From Benzoatithermus flavus (GTDB lineage: Bacteria > Pseudomonadota > Alphaproteobacteria > Geminicoccales > Geminicoccaceae): a stretch of DNA of 64,000 nt. The translations under genes were made by a program, and so were the position numbers. The stretch covers positions 1 to 64,000 of the forward strand of contig NZ_JBBLZC010000011.1 of assembly GCF_037908215.1 (NCBI RefSeq), read 5' to 3'. A model generated the notes under the pieces. The model did no database searches. It saw only the letters and a list, made by a program, of their open reading frames with translations, and was not told where the DNA came from. Shown in pieces: positions 8,051 through 16,747 of the stretch (within the stretch, counting starts at the first letter, position 1; each line of letters opens with the position of its first letter).

Positions 8051-8893
8051 TCAGCCGCAGCGGCGGTGCAGCCTGCCGGTGAGCGTTGCGGTCTTGAACA
8101 GCACGGTCGCGCCGGCACCGGCGGCCTCGGCGCACAGCGCCGTCATCCGGGCGGTGGCGTTGGTGTAGGCGACGAGCCAGACCGGCTTGCCCGCAGCCCG
8201 GAACGTGCGCGCGGCCGCGACACAGCCCGGCATGGCGGCGAGGCAGTCCGCCGCCACGGCGAAGTCGAGCACGCCCGCGAGACCCTGGATCGATGCCGGC
8301 TCCCCGAACGCCCCGACCGCGAGGCCGCGCGCGCGGGCGGCGGCGGCGAGCGCCCCGACGAAGCCGGGCAGAGCCGGTGCCGCCGGCCCGCTCTCGAACC
8401 CGGCGAGGAGCACGCCCGCGAAGCCGCGCTCGCGGCAGAGGTCGAGCCGGCGCTCAAGGAGCGGCAGCACGGCCGGGTCTCCGACCTCGAGCCGGCGCGT
8501 GCCGGGCCGGCCGGGGACGTTGCGGCCGAGAACGCCTTGCGGAAAGGCGAAGGCATCCGGCCGCCAGCTCTCCCATACCCCCGCCGCGAGATGACAGACC
8601 GTGGCGATCCCCTTGACCGAGAGCCGGCGCACCTGGTCGGGGGAGGTCGCGAACGGATCGAGCGCCAGCACGTCGACGGGGCGGGCAAGATCGAGCGGCG
8701 GCAGAATCTGCAGATCGAGCCGCTGCCCTTGCGCCGGCCGCCAGGGCCCGTCGGCCGATGCGGTCGACGCCGCCAGCACGGCCGCCAGCATGGCCGCGAG
8801 GCCGTGCCGGCGAGCGATGACGCGGCCATGCCGGCGCCGCCGGCGCAGCGCGGCTGCGGAGCGGGTCGGCGATGGGGCGGCACGCGGGAACAT
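8051..8893 (-). CDS. Exported GH114/TM1410-like TIM-barrel protein, catalytic motif not conserved
   Basis: About 280 residues with an Arg-rich N-terminus and a hydrophobic export signal ending near ASTASA-DG. The body resembles the GH114 endo-alpha-1,4-polygalactosaminidase fold: a segment VDVLALDPFATS, then GIATVCHLAAGVWESWRPD, then FPQGVLGRNVPGRPGTRRLEV, all colinear with GH114 proteins. Where the family normally has an acidic motif (GVEPDNVDGY type), this protein reads GVLLAGFESG, so the expected catalytic acids are absent and hydrolysis is doubtful. It is the last gene of a six-gene cluster of exported proteins. The start is uncertain; alternatives inside the signal region would shorten the Arg-rich leader. 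Confidence 0.6.
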   Translation of the reverse strand: MFPRAAPSPTRSAAALRRRRRHGRVIARRHGLAAMLAAVLAASTASADGPWRPAQGQRLDLQILPPLDLARPVDVLALDPFATSPDQVRRLSVKGIATVCHLAAGVWESWRPDAFAFPQGVLGRNVPGRPGTRRLEVGDPAVLPLLERRLDLCRERGFAGVLLAGFESGPAAPALPGFVGALAAAARARGLAVGAFGEPASIQGLAGVLDFAVAADCLAAMPGCVAAARTFRAAGKPVWLVAYTNATARMTALCAEAAGAGATVLFKTATLTGRLHRRCG

Positions 8894-8955
8894 GGGCACA
8901 GGCTCGTCCGCGGCCGGCCGGCAGGCGGCTCTCGGGTCGCGAGGGCGATCCGATG

Positions 8956-9891
8956 TCACGGCGCGACGGTCGCGACCTGAGCGTCGGTGTCGCCCCCCCA
9001 TTTGACGGTGATCGTCTGCGGACATCTGCCGAGGGTGAGCTTGTTGCTGCGGGCCGTGTACTCGGCGTAGAACCCGGCGATCGTCGCCGGTGCCGGTGCC
9101 ACGATCACGGGGGTCGCCCGGAGGATGGGCGAGGTCGCCCCCTGCAGATAGATCTCGACGTTCGGCACCGGGCTCGTCAGCGTTCTGCCCGAGGCGGGAT
9201 GCACGGCGCCACGGACCTCGAGCTCGTCCTTGCCGTTGCCGTTCCTGCGGCACTGCGCGCGCAGGATGCTGACTTCGGCCTTCAGGTTCAGCGGCCGGCC
9301 CGCGTCGGCCTCGAGCGTGTGCCAGTAGAGCCTGCCATCGGTGCCGAGATAGCCTTCGATCGAGACCAGCGTGCCCTCGTCGATCGTGCTCGGGTTGATG
9401 TCGAAGCCGAAGATGTTCCGGGGCTGGCTGGACGGGATCGGAAAGTCGGACGTTCCGGCGGCGGGCTTCTGGGGCAGCTGGACCACTGGCAGGCCGTTGA
9501 CCTCCAGCGGGTCCTTCTGCGTCACCTCTCCGACGATGACGTTCTCGTTGACATCGGAGAACACGTTGGTGGCGTAGACGTCGCGGCCGTTGCTGCCGCC
9601 GGTCACGATGGCGGTGCCGTGCAGGAAGCCGGAGGGCCGCCCGGGCAGCGACTTGGTCATGTCGGCGAGGGGGACGCCCAGTCGGGTGGGTGTATCGAAG
9701 GTGCCGCTGTCGACGCGGATCCTGATCCCCATCACATGGATCGCCTTGCCGTCCTCGGCTATGCCGTCGATCGGCCCCTCGATGACGAGATCCGGGGGAG
9801 GCACCTGCGCGCGGGCCGGCGAGGCCGCCGCGGCGAGCGCAGCCAGGACGGTGGCGCAGGCCGAAGCGCCGAGAGCCGGATGACGAGGCAT
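8956..9891 (-). CDS. Exported protein of unknown function (DUF5666-like beta modules)
   Basis: A 311-residue protein with a clear Sec signal peptide (hydrophobic core followed by SPARA-QV near residue 28). The mature part is beta-rich. It contains at least two modules of the type 'G-I-x-x-I-A-x-x-G-K-x-I-x-V-x-G-I-x-I-x-V-D-x-x-T', for example EGPIDGIAEDGKAIHVMG and SIEGYLGTDGRLYW, which resemble DUF5666/OB-like repeats. There are only two cysteines in the mature region (AQCRR and GRCPQ), which could pair. I do not recognise a catalytic motif. The gene is 40 nt downstream of another exported unknown and belongs to the multicopper-oxidase cluster. Confidence 0.6.
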   Translation of the reverse strand: MPRHPALGASACATVLAALAAAASPARAQVPPPDLVIEGPIDGIAEDGKAIHVMGIRIRVDSGTFDTPTRLGVPLADMTKSLPGRPSGFLHGTAIVTGGSNGRDVYATNVFSDVNENVIVGEVTQKDPLEVNGLPVVQLPQKPAAGTSDFPIPSSQPRNIFGFDINPSTIDEGTLVSIEGYLGTDGRLYWHTLEADAGRPLNLKAEVSILRAQCRRNGNGKDELEVRGAVHPASGRTLTSPVPNVEIYLQGATSPILRATPVIVAPAPATIAGFYAEYTARSNKLTLGRCPQTITVKWGGDTDAQVATVAP

Positions 9892-9931
9892 GATCTTCCT
9901 CCTGAAGTAGGGAATAGTTCCTTGGGGCGGG

Positions 9932-10492
9932 CTAGCGGATGACCTTGAGGCCGACGAACGCTGCCCGCTGCGGGCCGGGCTGGACGGTCAGCAGCACGTC
10001 GACGTGGTAGAACGCATCGGTCGCGGGCGACGCGCAGGGGATCGTGGCCCTGGCGGGGGCCATCGCACCGCTGCTCGCCGAGCTCCAGCTACAGACCACC
10101 GTCTCGGCGAAGCCGTCGGCCGCGGCGGGTGCGAGCGCCGTGCGGACGAGCGAGACGCCGACACGGGCGTCCGCGCCCGGTCCGTCGCCGTCGAGATAGT
10201 GGACCTCGAGGCCCGCGAGGCGGTCGTCGCCGGACGCGCCGCCGCGATCGAGCGCCAGCGGGCAGCGCAGGGCCACGGACGACACGCCGCCGGGCCGGCC
10301 CTGCAGGGCGATCGCCCCGCCGAGCGTGGTGCGGCCGCCGTCGGCCGGATCGGCCGCGATCTCGATGCAGGCGGCGGCGGGGATGGCGACGATGTGGCCG
10401 CCGTCGTCGCTGCCGCCCCTGGCGTGGGCGAGCGCGGGGGCGAGGGCGGCGAGCGTCAGGGCGAGGCCTGCGATGGCCTTGGAACGGCTCAT
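9932..10492 (-). CDS. Small exported protein of unknown function
   Basis: A 186-residue protein that starts at MSRSKAIAGLAL with a typical signal peptide (cleavage probably after AHA-RG near residue 24). The mature domain is predicted beta-rich, has four cysteines (AACIE, LRCPL, VVCSW, IPCAS) that could form two disulfides, and ends in a strand-like FVGLKVIR. I do not recognise the family. It lies 40 nt upstream of the 311-residue exported protein and is probably co-transcribed with the copper oxidase genes; a structural or carrier role in that extracytoplasmic system is possible but unproven. Confidence 0.55.
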   Translation of the reverse strand: MSRSKAIAGLALTLAALAPALAHARGGSDDGGHIVAIPAAACIEIAADPADGGRTTLGGAIALQGRPGGVSSVALRCPLALDRGGASGDDRLAGLEVHYLDGDGPGADARVGVSLVRTALAPAAADGFAETVVCSWSSASSGAMAPARATIPCASPATDAFYHVDVLLTVQPGPQRAAFVGLKVIR

Positions 10493-10565
10493 GACGGATC
10501 CTTCCCTGGAAGGGGGGCGAAAGCGGAGGCCTGGTCGCGCTCCGGAGCGTCCGTCCGGCGCACTT

Positions 10566-10585
10566 CCCCGCCCGGCCGGGCGGGG
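10566..10585. terminator. Perfect 20-bp GC palindrome between cluster genes
   Basis: CCCCGCCCGG is followed immediately by its exact complement CCGGGCGGGG, giving a very stable hairpin in the 158-nt gap between the beta-propeller gene and the 186-residue gene. There is no T-run, so it may attenuate rather than end transcription, or protect the upstream mRNA from decay. Confidence 0.45.
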
Positions 10586-10650
10586 GAGCGCGCCGACATG
10601 GAGGGGTGAAGAACCGGCTCGCTCCGCGTCGGGAAGCCGGCGGAGAAAGG

Positions 10651-11670
10651 TCAGGGCACGCTGATCGGGTCGAACCGGTACCAGAAGCCCTGCAGGTTGC
10701 CGCTGCCGCCGGTCCGGTCCACGCCCACGTAGATGTTGCCGGTGAGCGACGGGGAGATCGGGACGCCGTTGCCGTCGACGGTCGCCGGCGTGCCCTTGGT
10801 GGCGGCGAGGCCGGAGGCATTGATGATCGGATGGCTGGCGTCGCCGGTCAGGGTCGCCACCTCGCCGGTCTCGAGATCCTTGACCACCACGTAGGTCGTC
10901 TCGCCCGCGTAGAGATGTGGCGCGACATAGGCCAGCGCCTGCGGGGCGAACACGTCCGGCATCTCGAACGGGTCCGCCACGCACGGGTTCGCGGGCGTGC
11001 AGCTGCCGACACCCGTGATCACGGTGACGCCGGCCGCTTCGGCGAGGTACAGGTTGCCTGCCGCATCCAGAGCCAGCCCGAGGACGCGGCCACCGTCGGA
11101 GCTCTGCCCGATGACCCGCGCCCTGGCGGCGTACGTGTCGTTCGATGCCGTGTAGGTGATCCTGTAGATGTTGCCGTTGCGGTTGGCCGAGACGTAGAGA
11201 TTGCCGTTCCTGTCCACCACCACCGCATCGGGGCGGACATCGCCGAGCCTGCCGGTCTTGCCGCCGCCGTCGGCCACGGTGAGCGTCGGGTTGATGCTGC
11301 GCCCGCCCGAGGTCGTGGTGCCGGAAGCGCTGAAGGTCAGGCGCCTTATGCCGATCGACTTCGAGGACAGGTCGGGGACGAACACCTGACGGGTGTCGGC
11401 CTTGTAGGCCGGCTGACCGGGGGCGCCGATGGTGAGGCAGCCGGTCAGGGTCGTGCTCGCCACGCGGCAGAAGCCCTGCAGGTGGTCCGAGACCCAGAGC
11501 TGGGTGGTCGAGCCGGCGGGAGCGTTGCTGGCCGGCGGCACGATGACCATCCCACCCGGCGCGGTCGCGAGGTTGACGACGGTATCGGTGCCGGCACGGG
11601 CCGCGCCGGCGGCGATCGTCGCCGCGAGAGCGAGGCCGAGGGCCGAGGAGTTCAGAAGGATGCGATGCAT
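10651..11670 (-). CDS. Exported NHL/SMP-30-like beta-propeller protein
   Basis: A 339-residue protein with a signal peptide (hydrophobic core, cleavage near GAARA-GT at about residue 26). The mature sequence has repeating blade-like units such as PDAVVVDRNGNLYVSANRNG, LGLALDAAGNLYLAEA and PQALAYVAPHLYAG, which are characteristic of NHL/SMP-30 propellers. The acidic and asparagine metal ligands of true lactonases are not clearly arranged, so I call it a propeller rather than an enzyme. It follows the multicopper oxidase gene by 121 nt and may act as a substrate- or partner-binding component of that system. Confidence 0.6.
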   Translation of the reverse strand: MHRILLNSSALGLALAATIAAGAARAGTDTVVNLATAPGGMVIVPPASNAPAGSTTQLWVSDHLQGFCRVASTTLTGCLTIGAPGQPAYKADTRQVFVPDLSSKSIGIRRLTFSASGTTTSGGRSINPTLTVADGGGKTGRLGDVRPDAVVVDRNGNLYVSANRNGNIYRITYTASNDTYAARARVIGQSSDGGRVLGLALDAAGNLYLAEAAGVTVITGVGSCTPANPCVADPFEMPDVFAPQALAYVAPHLYAGETTYVVVKDLETGEVATLTGDASHPIINASGLAATKGTPATVDGNGVPISPSLTGNIYVGVDRTGGSGNLQGFWYRFDPISVP

Positions 11671-11791
11671 GGCGAAGCTCTCCGGAAGATGAGGTGAATG
11701 TCGGATGGCCGGACGACGAGGCGGCCCTGCCGGCTGCGCCTCCGCCCGGGGAGGCGGCGTTCAGGCCCTACGCATCTCGCTCGCCTCCCGC

Positions 11792-13624
11792 TCACGCTCG
11801 GATCGTCCACGTGACCATCATCGCGTGGTCCTCGTGGACGACGTTGTGGCAGTGCATGACGTAGCGGCCGTGATCGTCGCGCGTGTGCGGCACGGCGCCG
11901 GTGGAGCGGAAATCGGTCTGCGGGAAGTCGCGAAAGCGCAGGAGCACGTCGAGCCGGCTCTGGCGCAGGCGGTAGATATCGTAGCGGTGCCGGCTGGCCG
12001 CAGGAATCGACACGCCGTTGCGGGCGATGATCTGGCCTTCCTCGAAGTGGATGTGCATCGGGTGGTCCCAGCCGCCCGAGCTGCTGTCGAGCGTCCAGAT
12101 CTCGGCCGAGTCGCGCGCGACCACGTGCGGCGGATCGATGTGGGAAGCGGCGTTGGCGTGGTCGAGGTCCGGATCCCAGAACCTGCCATTGATCGCCCAC
12201 ATCCCGTTCTTGCGCTCGAACTTGAACAGGCGACGCCTGACCTTGCTCAGGTCGGGCAGAGGCGGCAGCGGGCGGAAATAGTTCGGCAGCGAGAAGCGCG
12301 GATAGTTCCTGCCCTTGCTCTTGACGACGAGCTTCAGGATCTGGTTCGCCGGGTCATCGGGATTGAGCCTCTTGCCGACGTCCTCGCCGCGGCCGTCGTC
12401 GCGCATCTTGAGCGTGTTGCTCATGATGATCTCGGTTCTGTCGGCCATGCCGCTGAAGTCGACGATGATGTCGGAGCGCTCGGCGACCCAGAGATCGATC
12501 TCCTGAAGATTCCGGCGCGGCACGTAGAGTAGGTTGCCGCTCTCGGTGATCTGGGCGAAGGTGACGTTCCTGCCGCCCGCGCGCAGCACGAAGCGGTAGA
12601 ACCGCGACGGCCCTCCGTTGAGCAGGCGGAAGCGGTAGGCCCGAGGCTCGACCTCGAGATAGGGTCTGATCTTGCCGTTGACGGTGAGATAGTTGCCGAG
12701 GAAGCCGTCGACCGCGAATTGATTATAGGTCATCTCGCCCGTGTCCGGGACGATCCGTTTGTCCTGGAACAGCAAGGGCACGTCGTAGTCGCCGCTCGGC
12801 AGCTTCCAGCCCGTGCTCTCGTCGCCCGTGTCCTGCTGGTCGAACGCCCGGACCATCATGAACAGGCCCTTGTAGAGGTTGGGGGCCGTGAACTCGGGCC
12901 GATGGTCGTGGATGAACAGCGTGGTGAGCGTCTCGCGCAGGTCGCCGTCGCCGCCGTCCTGCGCCCACCAGGTGCCGCCCGGCGCCAGGCCGGTCGTGTC
13001 GCGGTAGTAGGGATTGCCGGCCCCTTGCGGGTCGCTGAACCCGGCCCGGCACATGGTGTAGTGCTGGATGCGGTGCTCGCCGGGCTTCAGCCAGTTCCAG
13101 GGCCCGCCGTCGCTCTCGGTGGCGGTGTGGAAGTTGTGCAGGTGCGAGGTGGTCTCGGGGTTGCCGTAGCCGACATGATCGGCCGGCAGGTCGTTCTCGA
13201 TGTAGAGGCAGAACGGCTGGCCGTAGCGCACGTCGAGCACCGGGCCGCCGAACGTGCCGTTGAAGCTCCAGACCGTGCTCTGCGGCAGGTCCTTGTGGAA
13301 GCTGTGCCCGTGCTCGCGGATCCGCAGCTCGTAGCACTGCGCGGACTGCGCCGGGTAACGGTCGCACCACTGGTGGTCGGCGGGGTTGTAGCTGTAGCCG
13401 CCGGCGCCGAGCCTGGGCGGGATCGGCAGCTCGTCCCGCCAGGGCGTGAGCGGGATCGCCGGCACGGTCTGGGCGAGTGCGGCGCGCAGGCTCGCACCCT
13501 TGGCCCAGTGTGCGCTGCCGGCGACGAGCCCGAGCTTCGCGAGCTCGCGGCGGCTGAGCTTGGCGGCGTCGAGCTCCTTTCCGAGCTCGAGCGCGCGCGC
13601 GACCTGACGATCCAACCCGAACAT
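11792..13624 (-). CDS. Multicopper oxidase, exported
   Basis: A 610-residue three-domain cupredoxin oxidase. All four copper-binding clusters are visible: HLHNFH at 161-166, FIHDHRPEF near 239, DHPMHIHFEEG in the last domain and HCHNVVHEDHAMM near the C-terminus; the final Met is the likely type-1 copper axial ligand. The N-terminus carries SRRELAK at about 24-30 followed by a hydrophobic stretch, which resembles a twin-arginine signal and suits export of a folded copper enzyme. It couples one-electron oxidation of a substrate to reduction of O2 to water. The substrate (phenolics, bilirubin-like compounds, Mn(II) or Cu(I)) cannot be read from sequence. An SCO-type copper chaperone gene lies 47 nt upstream. 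Confidence 0.88.
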   Translation of the reverse strand: MFGLDRQVARALELGKELDAAKLSRRELAKLGLVAGSAHWAKGASLRAALAQTVPAIPLTPWRDELPIPPRLGAGGYSYNPADHQWCDRYPAQSAQCYELRIREHGHSFHKDLPQSTVWSFNGTFGGPVLDVRYGQPFCLYIENDLPADHVGYGNPETTSHLHNFHTATESDGGPWNWLKPGEHRIQHYTMCRAGFSDPQGAGNPYYRDTTGLAPGGTWWAQDGGDGDLRETLTTLFIHDHRPEFTAPNLYKGLFMMVRAFDQQDTGDESTGWKLPSGDYDVPLLFQDKRIVPDTGEMTYNQFAVDGFLGNYLTVNGKIRPYLEVEPRAYRFRLLNGGPSRFYRFVLRAGGRNVTFAQITESGNLLYVPRRNLQEIDLWVAERSDIIVDFSGMADRTEIIMSNTLKMRDDGRGEDVGKRLNPDDPANQILKLVVKSKGRNYPRFSLPNYFRPLPPLPDLSKVRRRLFKFERKNGMWAINGRFWDPDLDHANAASHIDPPHVVARDSAEIWTLDSSSGGWDHPMHIHFEEGQIIARNGVSIPAASRHRYDIYRLRQSRLDVLLRFRDFPQTDFRSTGAVPHTRDDHGRYVMHCHNVVHEDHAMMVTWTIRA

Positions 13625-13671
13625 AGGGTGCTACCTCTCGAAAAATACCGATGGGAATGGAGCCGCCGGCG

Positions 13672-14268
13672 TCAGGCTTCCGCCAGCGCCGTCACGGCCT
13701 TGGCGATCCAGGCCGGCCGGCCGAGCCCGGCGGTGCCGGCCCAGCGGTCGAGCCGGTCGTTGCCGTAGCGTACGATGCCGGTGTGGTTGTCCTTGATCCG
13801 ATCGTAGGTGGGGTCGGCGCTGGCGAAGCCGATCGCCCGGCGCAGCCGCTCGATCTCGTCGGGTGCGCCGGTCAGGAACTTCCAGCCCGGCCTGATGTCC
13901 CAGAGTGCTGCATAGTCCGCGAGGATCGCGGGCGTCTCGAGCTCGGGCTGGAGCGTGACCGAGTACATGAAGATGTCTCGCCCCGCTCGCTCGCCCAGAA
14001 GATCCTGCACCGCGCGCAGGTTCTCGGTGACGAGCGGGCAGGTCTCGCCACAGCTCGTGTAGAAGAAGTTGATCAGTACCACGCGATCCTTGACGAGACC
14101 GTCGTAGAAGCGATGCTCCCGCCCGTCCTGGTCCAGCACCCGGACGTTGGGGATGATGCTGTGCGTCGATGCGGCCGGCGCCGAAGCGCCCCACACCCGA
14201 TCCGCGCCGCCGGTCGCGGCGCCGGCCAGCGCGGCCGCGCCGGTGGCGAAGAACATCCGCCGTTGCAT
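13672..14268 (-). CDS. SCO1/SenC-family copper chaperone or thiol oxidoreductase
   Basis: A 198-residue thioredoxin-fold protein with an N-terminal export signal (MQRRMFFATGAAALAGAA). It keeps the copper-binding CxxxC motif in FYTSCGETCPL and the downstream His ligand in KDNHTGIV. SCO proteins deliver copper to, or reduce the cysteines of, extracytoplasmic copper oxidases. Being the first gene of a cluster whose second gene is a multicopper oxidase, this one probably serves that oxidase rather than cytochrome oxidase. The ATG at 14268 has GGAG about 8 nt upstream; in-frame ATGs further upstream encode Arg-rich non-homologous sequence. Confidence 0.85.
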   Translation of the reverse strand: MQRRMFFATGAAALAGAATGGADRVWGASAPAASTHSIIPNVRVLDQDGREHRFYDGLVKDRVVLINFFYTSCGETCPLVTENLRAVQDLLGERAGRDIFMYSVTLQPELETPAILADYAALWDIRPGWKFLTGAPDEIERLRRAIGFASADPTYDRIKDNHTGIVRYGNDRLDRWAGTAGLGRPAWIAKAVTALAEA

Positions 14269-14903
14269 GTCGTCCACTCCCTGCAATCGCCTTGCTGCCG
14301 CCGCTTCCGTTCGACCGTGGAGAGCGCGGCATCGCCGCCTCGAATGGAGCCCGATCCTCCGCCGGGTACGAGCTTCCCCTCCGGCATCCTCGAGGGGATG
14401 CCGTGGAACGCCGTCGGCCGGCATCGGGAGATGCGGCGCCGCCCGGCGTGACGTTCTGTCCTGGAGCAGCCTGCCCGGTCAGCCGTCGTCACGAGACGGC
14501 CGGAGGATCGCTCACCTCGGGCGGGGGGGCATGACCCGGTTCTGCATGCGTTCCTACCCTTGCTGGTTCATTGGTCGGTTCTCGGTCCGGCGGTTCGCCA
14601 GCCGCATCCGATCTGATGCACGAGGCGTGCCAAGTCCTCGCTCCCCGCCCGAGCGGGTGGGTGCGGGCGCAGGTGCCGCAGGTGAAGGGAAGGCTCGGTC
14701 GGCGGTGACGGGCGCGCGGGAAATCCGCCGCGCCCTCATGGTGAGAACACGCGGTCGACTCGCGGCGGCCGCCGTCTGCTCTCCTTGAAAGCTAGCAATT
14801 TCCGGCCGCGGTCCGGAACGTTCGGGCGATGACGGTCGTGGTCCCCTGGCTGCGGGCGTCTTTTCCCCGCGGCCAGGGGGGAGCCGGATGCCGCGGCCAG
14901 GCT
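14269..14903. other. Intergenic region between two minus-strand clusters
   Basis: No credible coding sequence. The 14270-14530 part must hold the promoter of the SCO/multicopper oxidase cluster, but no motif stood out. A GGAAC on the minus strand near 14553 lacks the matching CGTT of an EcfG promoter. The part near 14900 is downstream of the lactonase gene and shows no obvious hairpin. Confidence 0.4.
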
Positions 14904-15776
14904 TCAGCCGGCGAAGCGCGGCTCGGGCAGGCCGCGCACACCGAGGCCGTGGATCGCGAACAGAGCGCCTCTGAGCGCCGGATCGCCCGGAAAGCGCGGC
15001 AAGGGGGGCTTGGCCATCGAGGTGACGTAGAGGATGTCGAGGTTCGGGCCGCCGAACATCACCGAGGTCACCTTCTTGACCGGCATGTCGATGATCCGCT
15101 CGACCTCGCCGTCCGGCGTGTAGCGCACGAGCTTGCCGACATAGACGAGGGCGCTCCAGAGGCAGCCCTCCTCGTCCACCGTGGCGCCGTCGAAGCCCGC
15201 CCCCTCCCACTGGTTGCGGGCGAAGCAGCGCTTGTTGGCGATGCTGCCGGTGTCGAGGTCGTAGTCGTAGGCCGAGATCCGGCCGGACCAGGTGTCGGTG
15301 AAGTAGAACGTCCGGCCGTCGGGGCTCCAGCACGGGCCGTTGCTGACGACGATCCCGCCCTCGAGCTTCGTCACCTTCAGATCCGGGTCGAGCCGGTAGA
15401 GGGCGCCGTTGCCGCCCTCCTCCATCGTGTCCATCGAGCCCGCGAGGAAGCGGCCGCGCTTGTCGACCTTGCCGTCGTTGATGCGATTGTTGGGCTTGTC
15501 GGGCTCGGGGTCGTGGATGAGCTCGACCTCGCCCGTCGCGAAATCGAGGAAATGGAAGCCGCGCTGCAGCGAGACCACGGCCCCGCCGCCCTTTCTCAGG
15601 CACATGGAGCCGATCTTCTGCGGCACGTCCCAGCACCGGACCTCGCGCCCGTCCGCCGTGCAGCGGAAGACGCGCCCGTCGAAGCTGTCGATCCAGTAGA
15701 GCCGCTGCTCGTCGACGTCCCATAACGGACCCTCGCCCAGCGTGGTCTTGACGTCGACCAGAACCTCGATCCGCAT
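14904..15776 (-). CDS. SMP-30/gluconolactonase family sugar lactonase
   Basis: A 290-residue cytosolic six-bladed propeller. The metal-site signature is present: the first-blade Glu in TLGEGPLWD, the Asn/Asp of NNRINDGKVD, the Asn of SNGPCWSPDG and the late Asp in GFDGATVDEEG, as in SMP30 and bacterial gluconolactonases that hydrolyse aldonolactones to aldonates. It is the last gene of the sugar locus. With the SDR dehydrogenase upstream it would form a two-step aldose oxidation (aldose to lactone to aldonate) independent of phosphorylation. The sugar is not determinable from sequence. Confidence 0.82.
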   Translation of the reverse strand: MRIEVLVDVKTTLGEGPLWDVDEQRLYWIDSFDGRVFRCTADGREVRCWDVPQKIGSMCLRKGGGAVVSLQRGFHFLDFATGEVELIHDPEPDKPNNRINDGKVDKRGRFLAGSMDTMEEGGNGALYRLDPDLKVTKLEGGIVVSNGPCWSPDGRTFYFTDTWSGRISAYDYDLDTGSIANKRCFARNQWEGAGFDGATVDEEGCLWSALVYVGKLVRYTPDGEVERIIDMPVKKVTSVMFGGPNLDILYVTSMAKPPLPRFPGDPALRGALFAIHGLGVRGLPEPRFAG

Positions 15777-15799
15777 GTTTTCTACCTCCCTGCGTTTCT

Positions 15800-16732
15800 T
15801 CAGAACGCGACCCGATCGCCGCCTTTCAGCGCCAGGATCGCCCGCGCATCGTCCGGGGTCGCGATCTCGAGCCCGAGCCCTTCCAGGATCTGCCGCACGC
15901 GCCGGACCTGCTGGGCGTTGCTCTCGGCGAGCCGCCCCGGTCCGTCCCACAAAGAATCCTCGAGCCCGACCCGGACGTTGCCGCCCATGGCGGCCGCCAT
16001 GGCGGCGATCGGCATCTGGTTGCGCCCCGCACCCAGGACCGACCAGCGATAGGCGTTCCCGAACAGCCGGTCGGCCGTGCGCTTCATGTGCAGGACGTCC
16101 TCGGGATGCGGGCCGATGCCGCCCAGGATGCCGAACACGGTCTGGACGAAGAGCGGCGGCTCGACGAGCCCGCGGTCGAGGAAGTGGGCGAGGTTGTAGA
16201 GATGCGCCGTGTCGTAGCACTCGAACTCGAACCGCGTGCCGTTCTCGGCGCAGGTCCGAAGCACGTACTCGATGTCCCGGAAGGTGTTCTTGAAGACGAG
16301 ATCGCGGCTGTTCTCGAGTGCTTGCCGCTCCCACTCGTGCTCGAAATCCTGGTAGCGGTTCAGCATCGGGAACAGGCCGAAGTTCATCGAGCCCATGTTG
16401 AGCGACGCGACCTCGGGCTTGAAGGTCGCAGCCGGCCGCACCCGCTCCTCGACCGTCATGTAGGGAGCGCCTCCGGTCGTCAGATTGACGACACAGTTCG
16501 AGCGCTGCTTGATCACCTTGAGGAAGGGTGCGAACGCTTCCGGCGACTGGTCGGGCCGGCCGTCCTGCGGGTTCCGCGCATGGAGGTGCACGATGGCGGC
16601 CCCGGCCTCGGCGGCGCCGATCGCGGCATCGGCGATCTCCGCCGGCGTCACCGGCAGGTAGGGCGACATCGAGGGCGTGTGGATAGCACCGGTGACGGCG
16701 CAGGTGATGATCACTTTCCGGCTTTGCGCCAT
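15800..16732 (-). CDS. BKACE (DUF849) beta-keto acid cleavage enzyme
   Basis: A 310-residue TIM-barrel protein of the family founded by 3-keto-5-aminohexanoate cleavage enzyme. The Zn ligands H49 and H51 sit in VHLHARNP, followed by the family segments NLTTGGAPYMTVEER, SLNMGSMNFG and VRVGLEDSLW. These enzymes condense a beta-keto acid with acetyl-CoA and release acetoacetate plus a shortened acyl-CoA. Its neighbours are a CRYL1-like 3-hydroxyacid dehydrogenase (15 nt upstream) and a sugar lactonase (23 nt downstream), so its substrate is probably a 3-keto acid derived from an aldonate. Carnitine-derived 3-dehydrocarnitine is an alternative, but the sugar genes argue against it. Confidence 0.85.
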   Translation of the reverse strand: MAQSRKVIITCAVTGAIHTPSMSPYLPVTPAEIADAAIGAAEAGAAIVHLHARNPQDGRPDQSPEAFAPFLKVIKQRSNCVVNLTTGGAPYMTVEERVRPAATFKPEVASLNMGSMNFGLFPMLNRYQDFEHEWERQALENSRDLVFKNTFRDIEYVLRTCAENGTRFEFECYDTAHLYNLAHFLDRGLVEPPLFVQTVFGILGGIGPHPEDVLHMKRTADRLFGNAYRWSVLGAGRNQMPIAAMAAAMGGNVRVGLEDSLWDGPGRLAESNAQQVRRVRQILEGLGLEIATPDDARAILALKGGDRVAF

Positions 16733-16747
16733 GGCTCTTCCGTCCTC

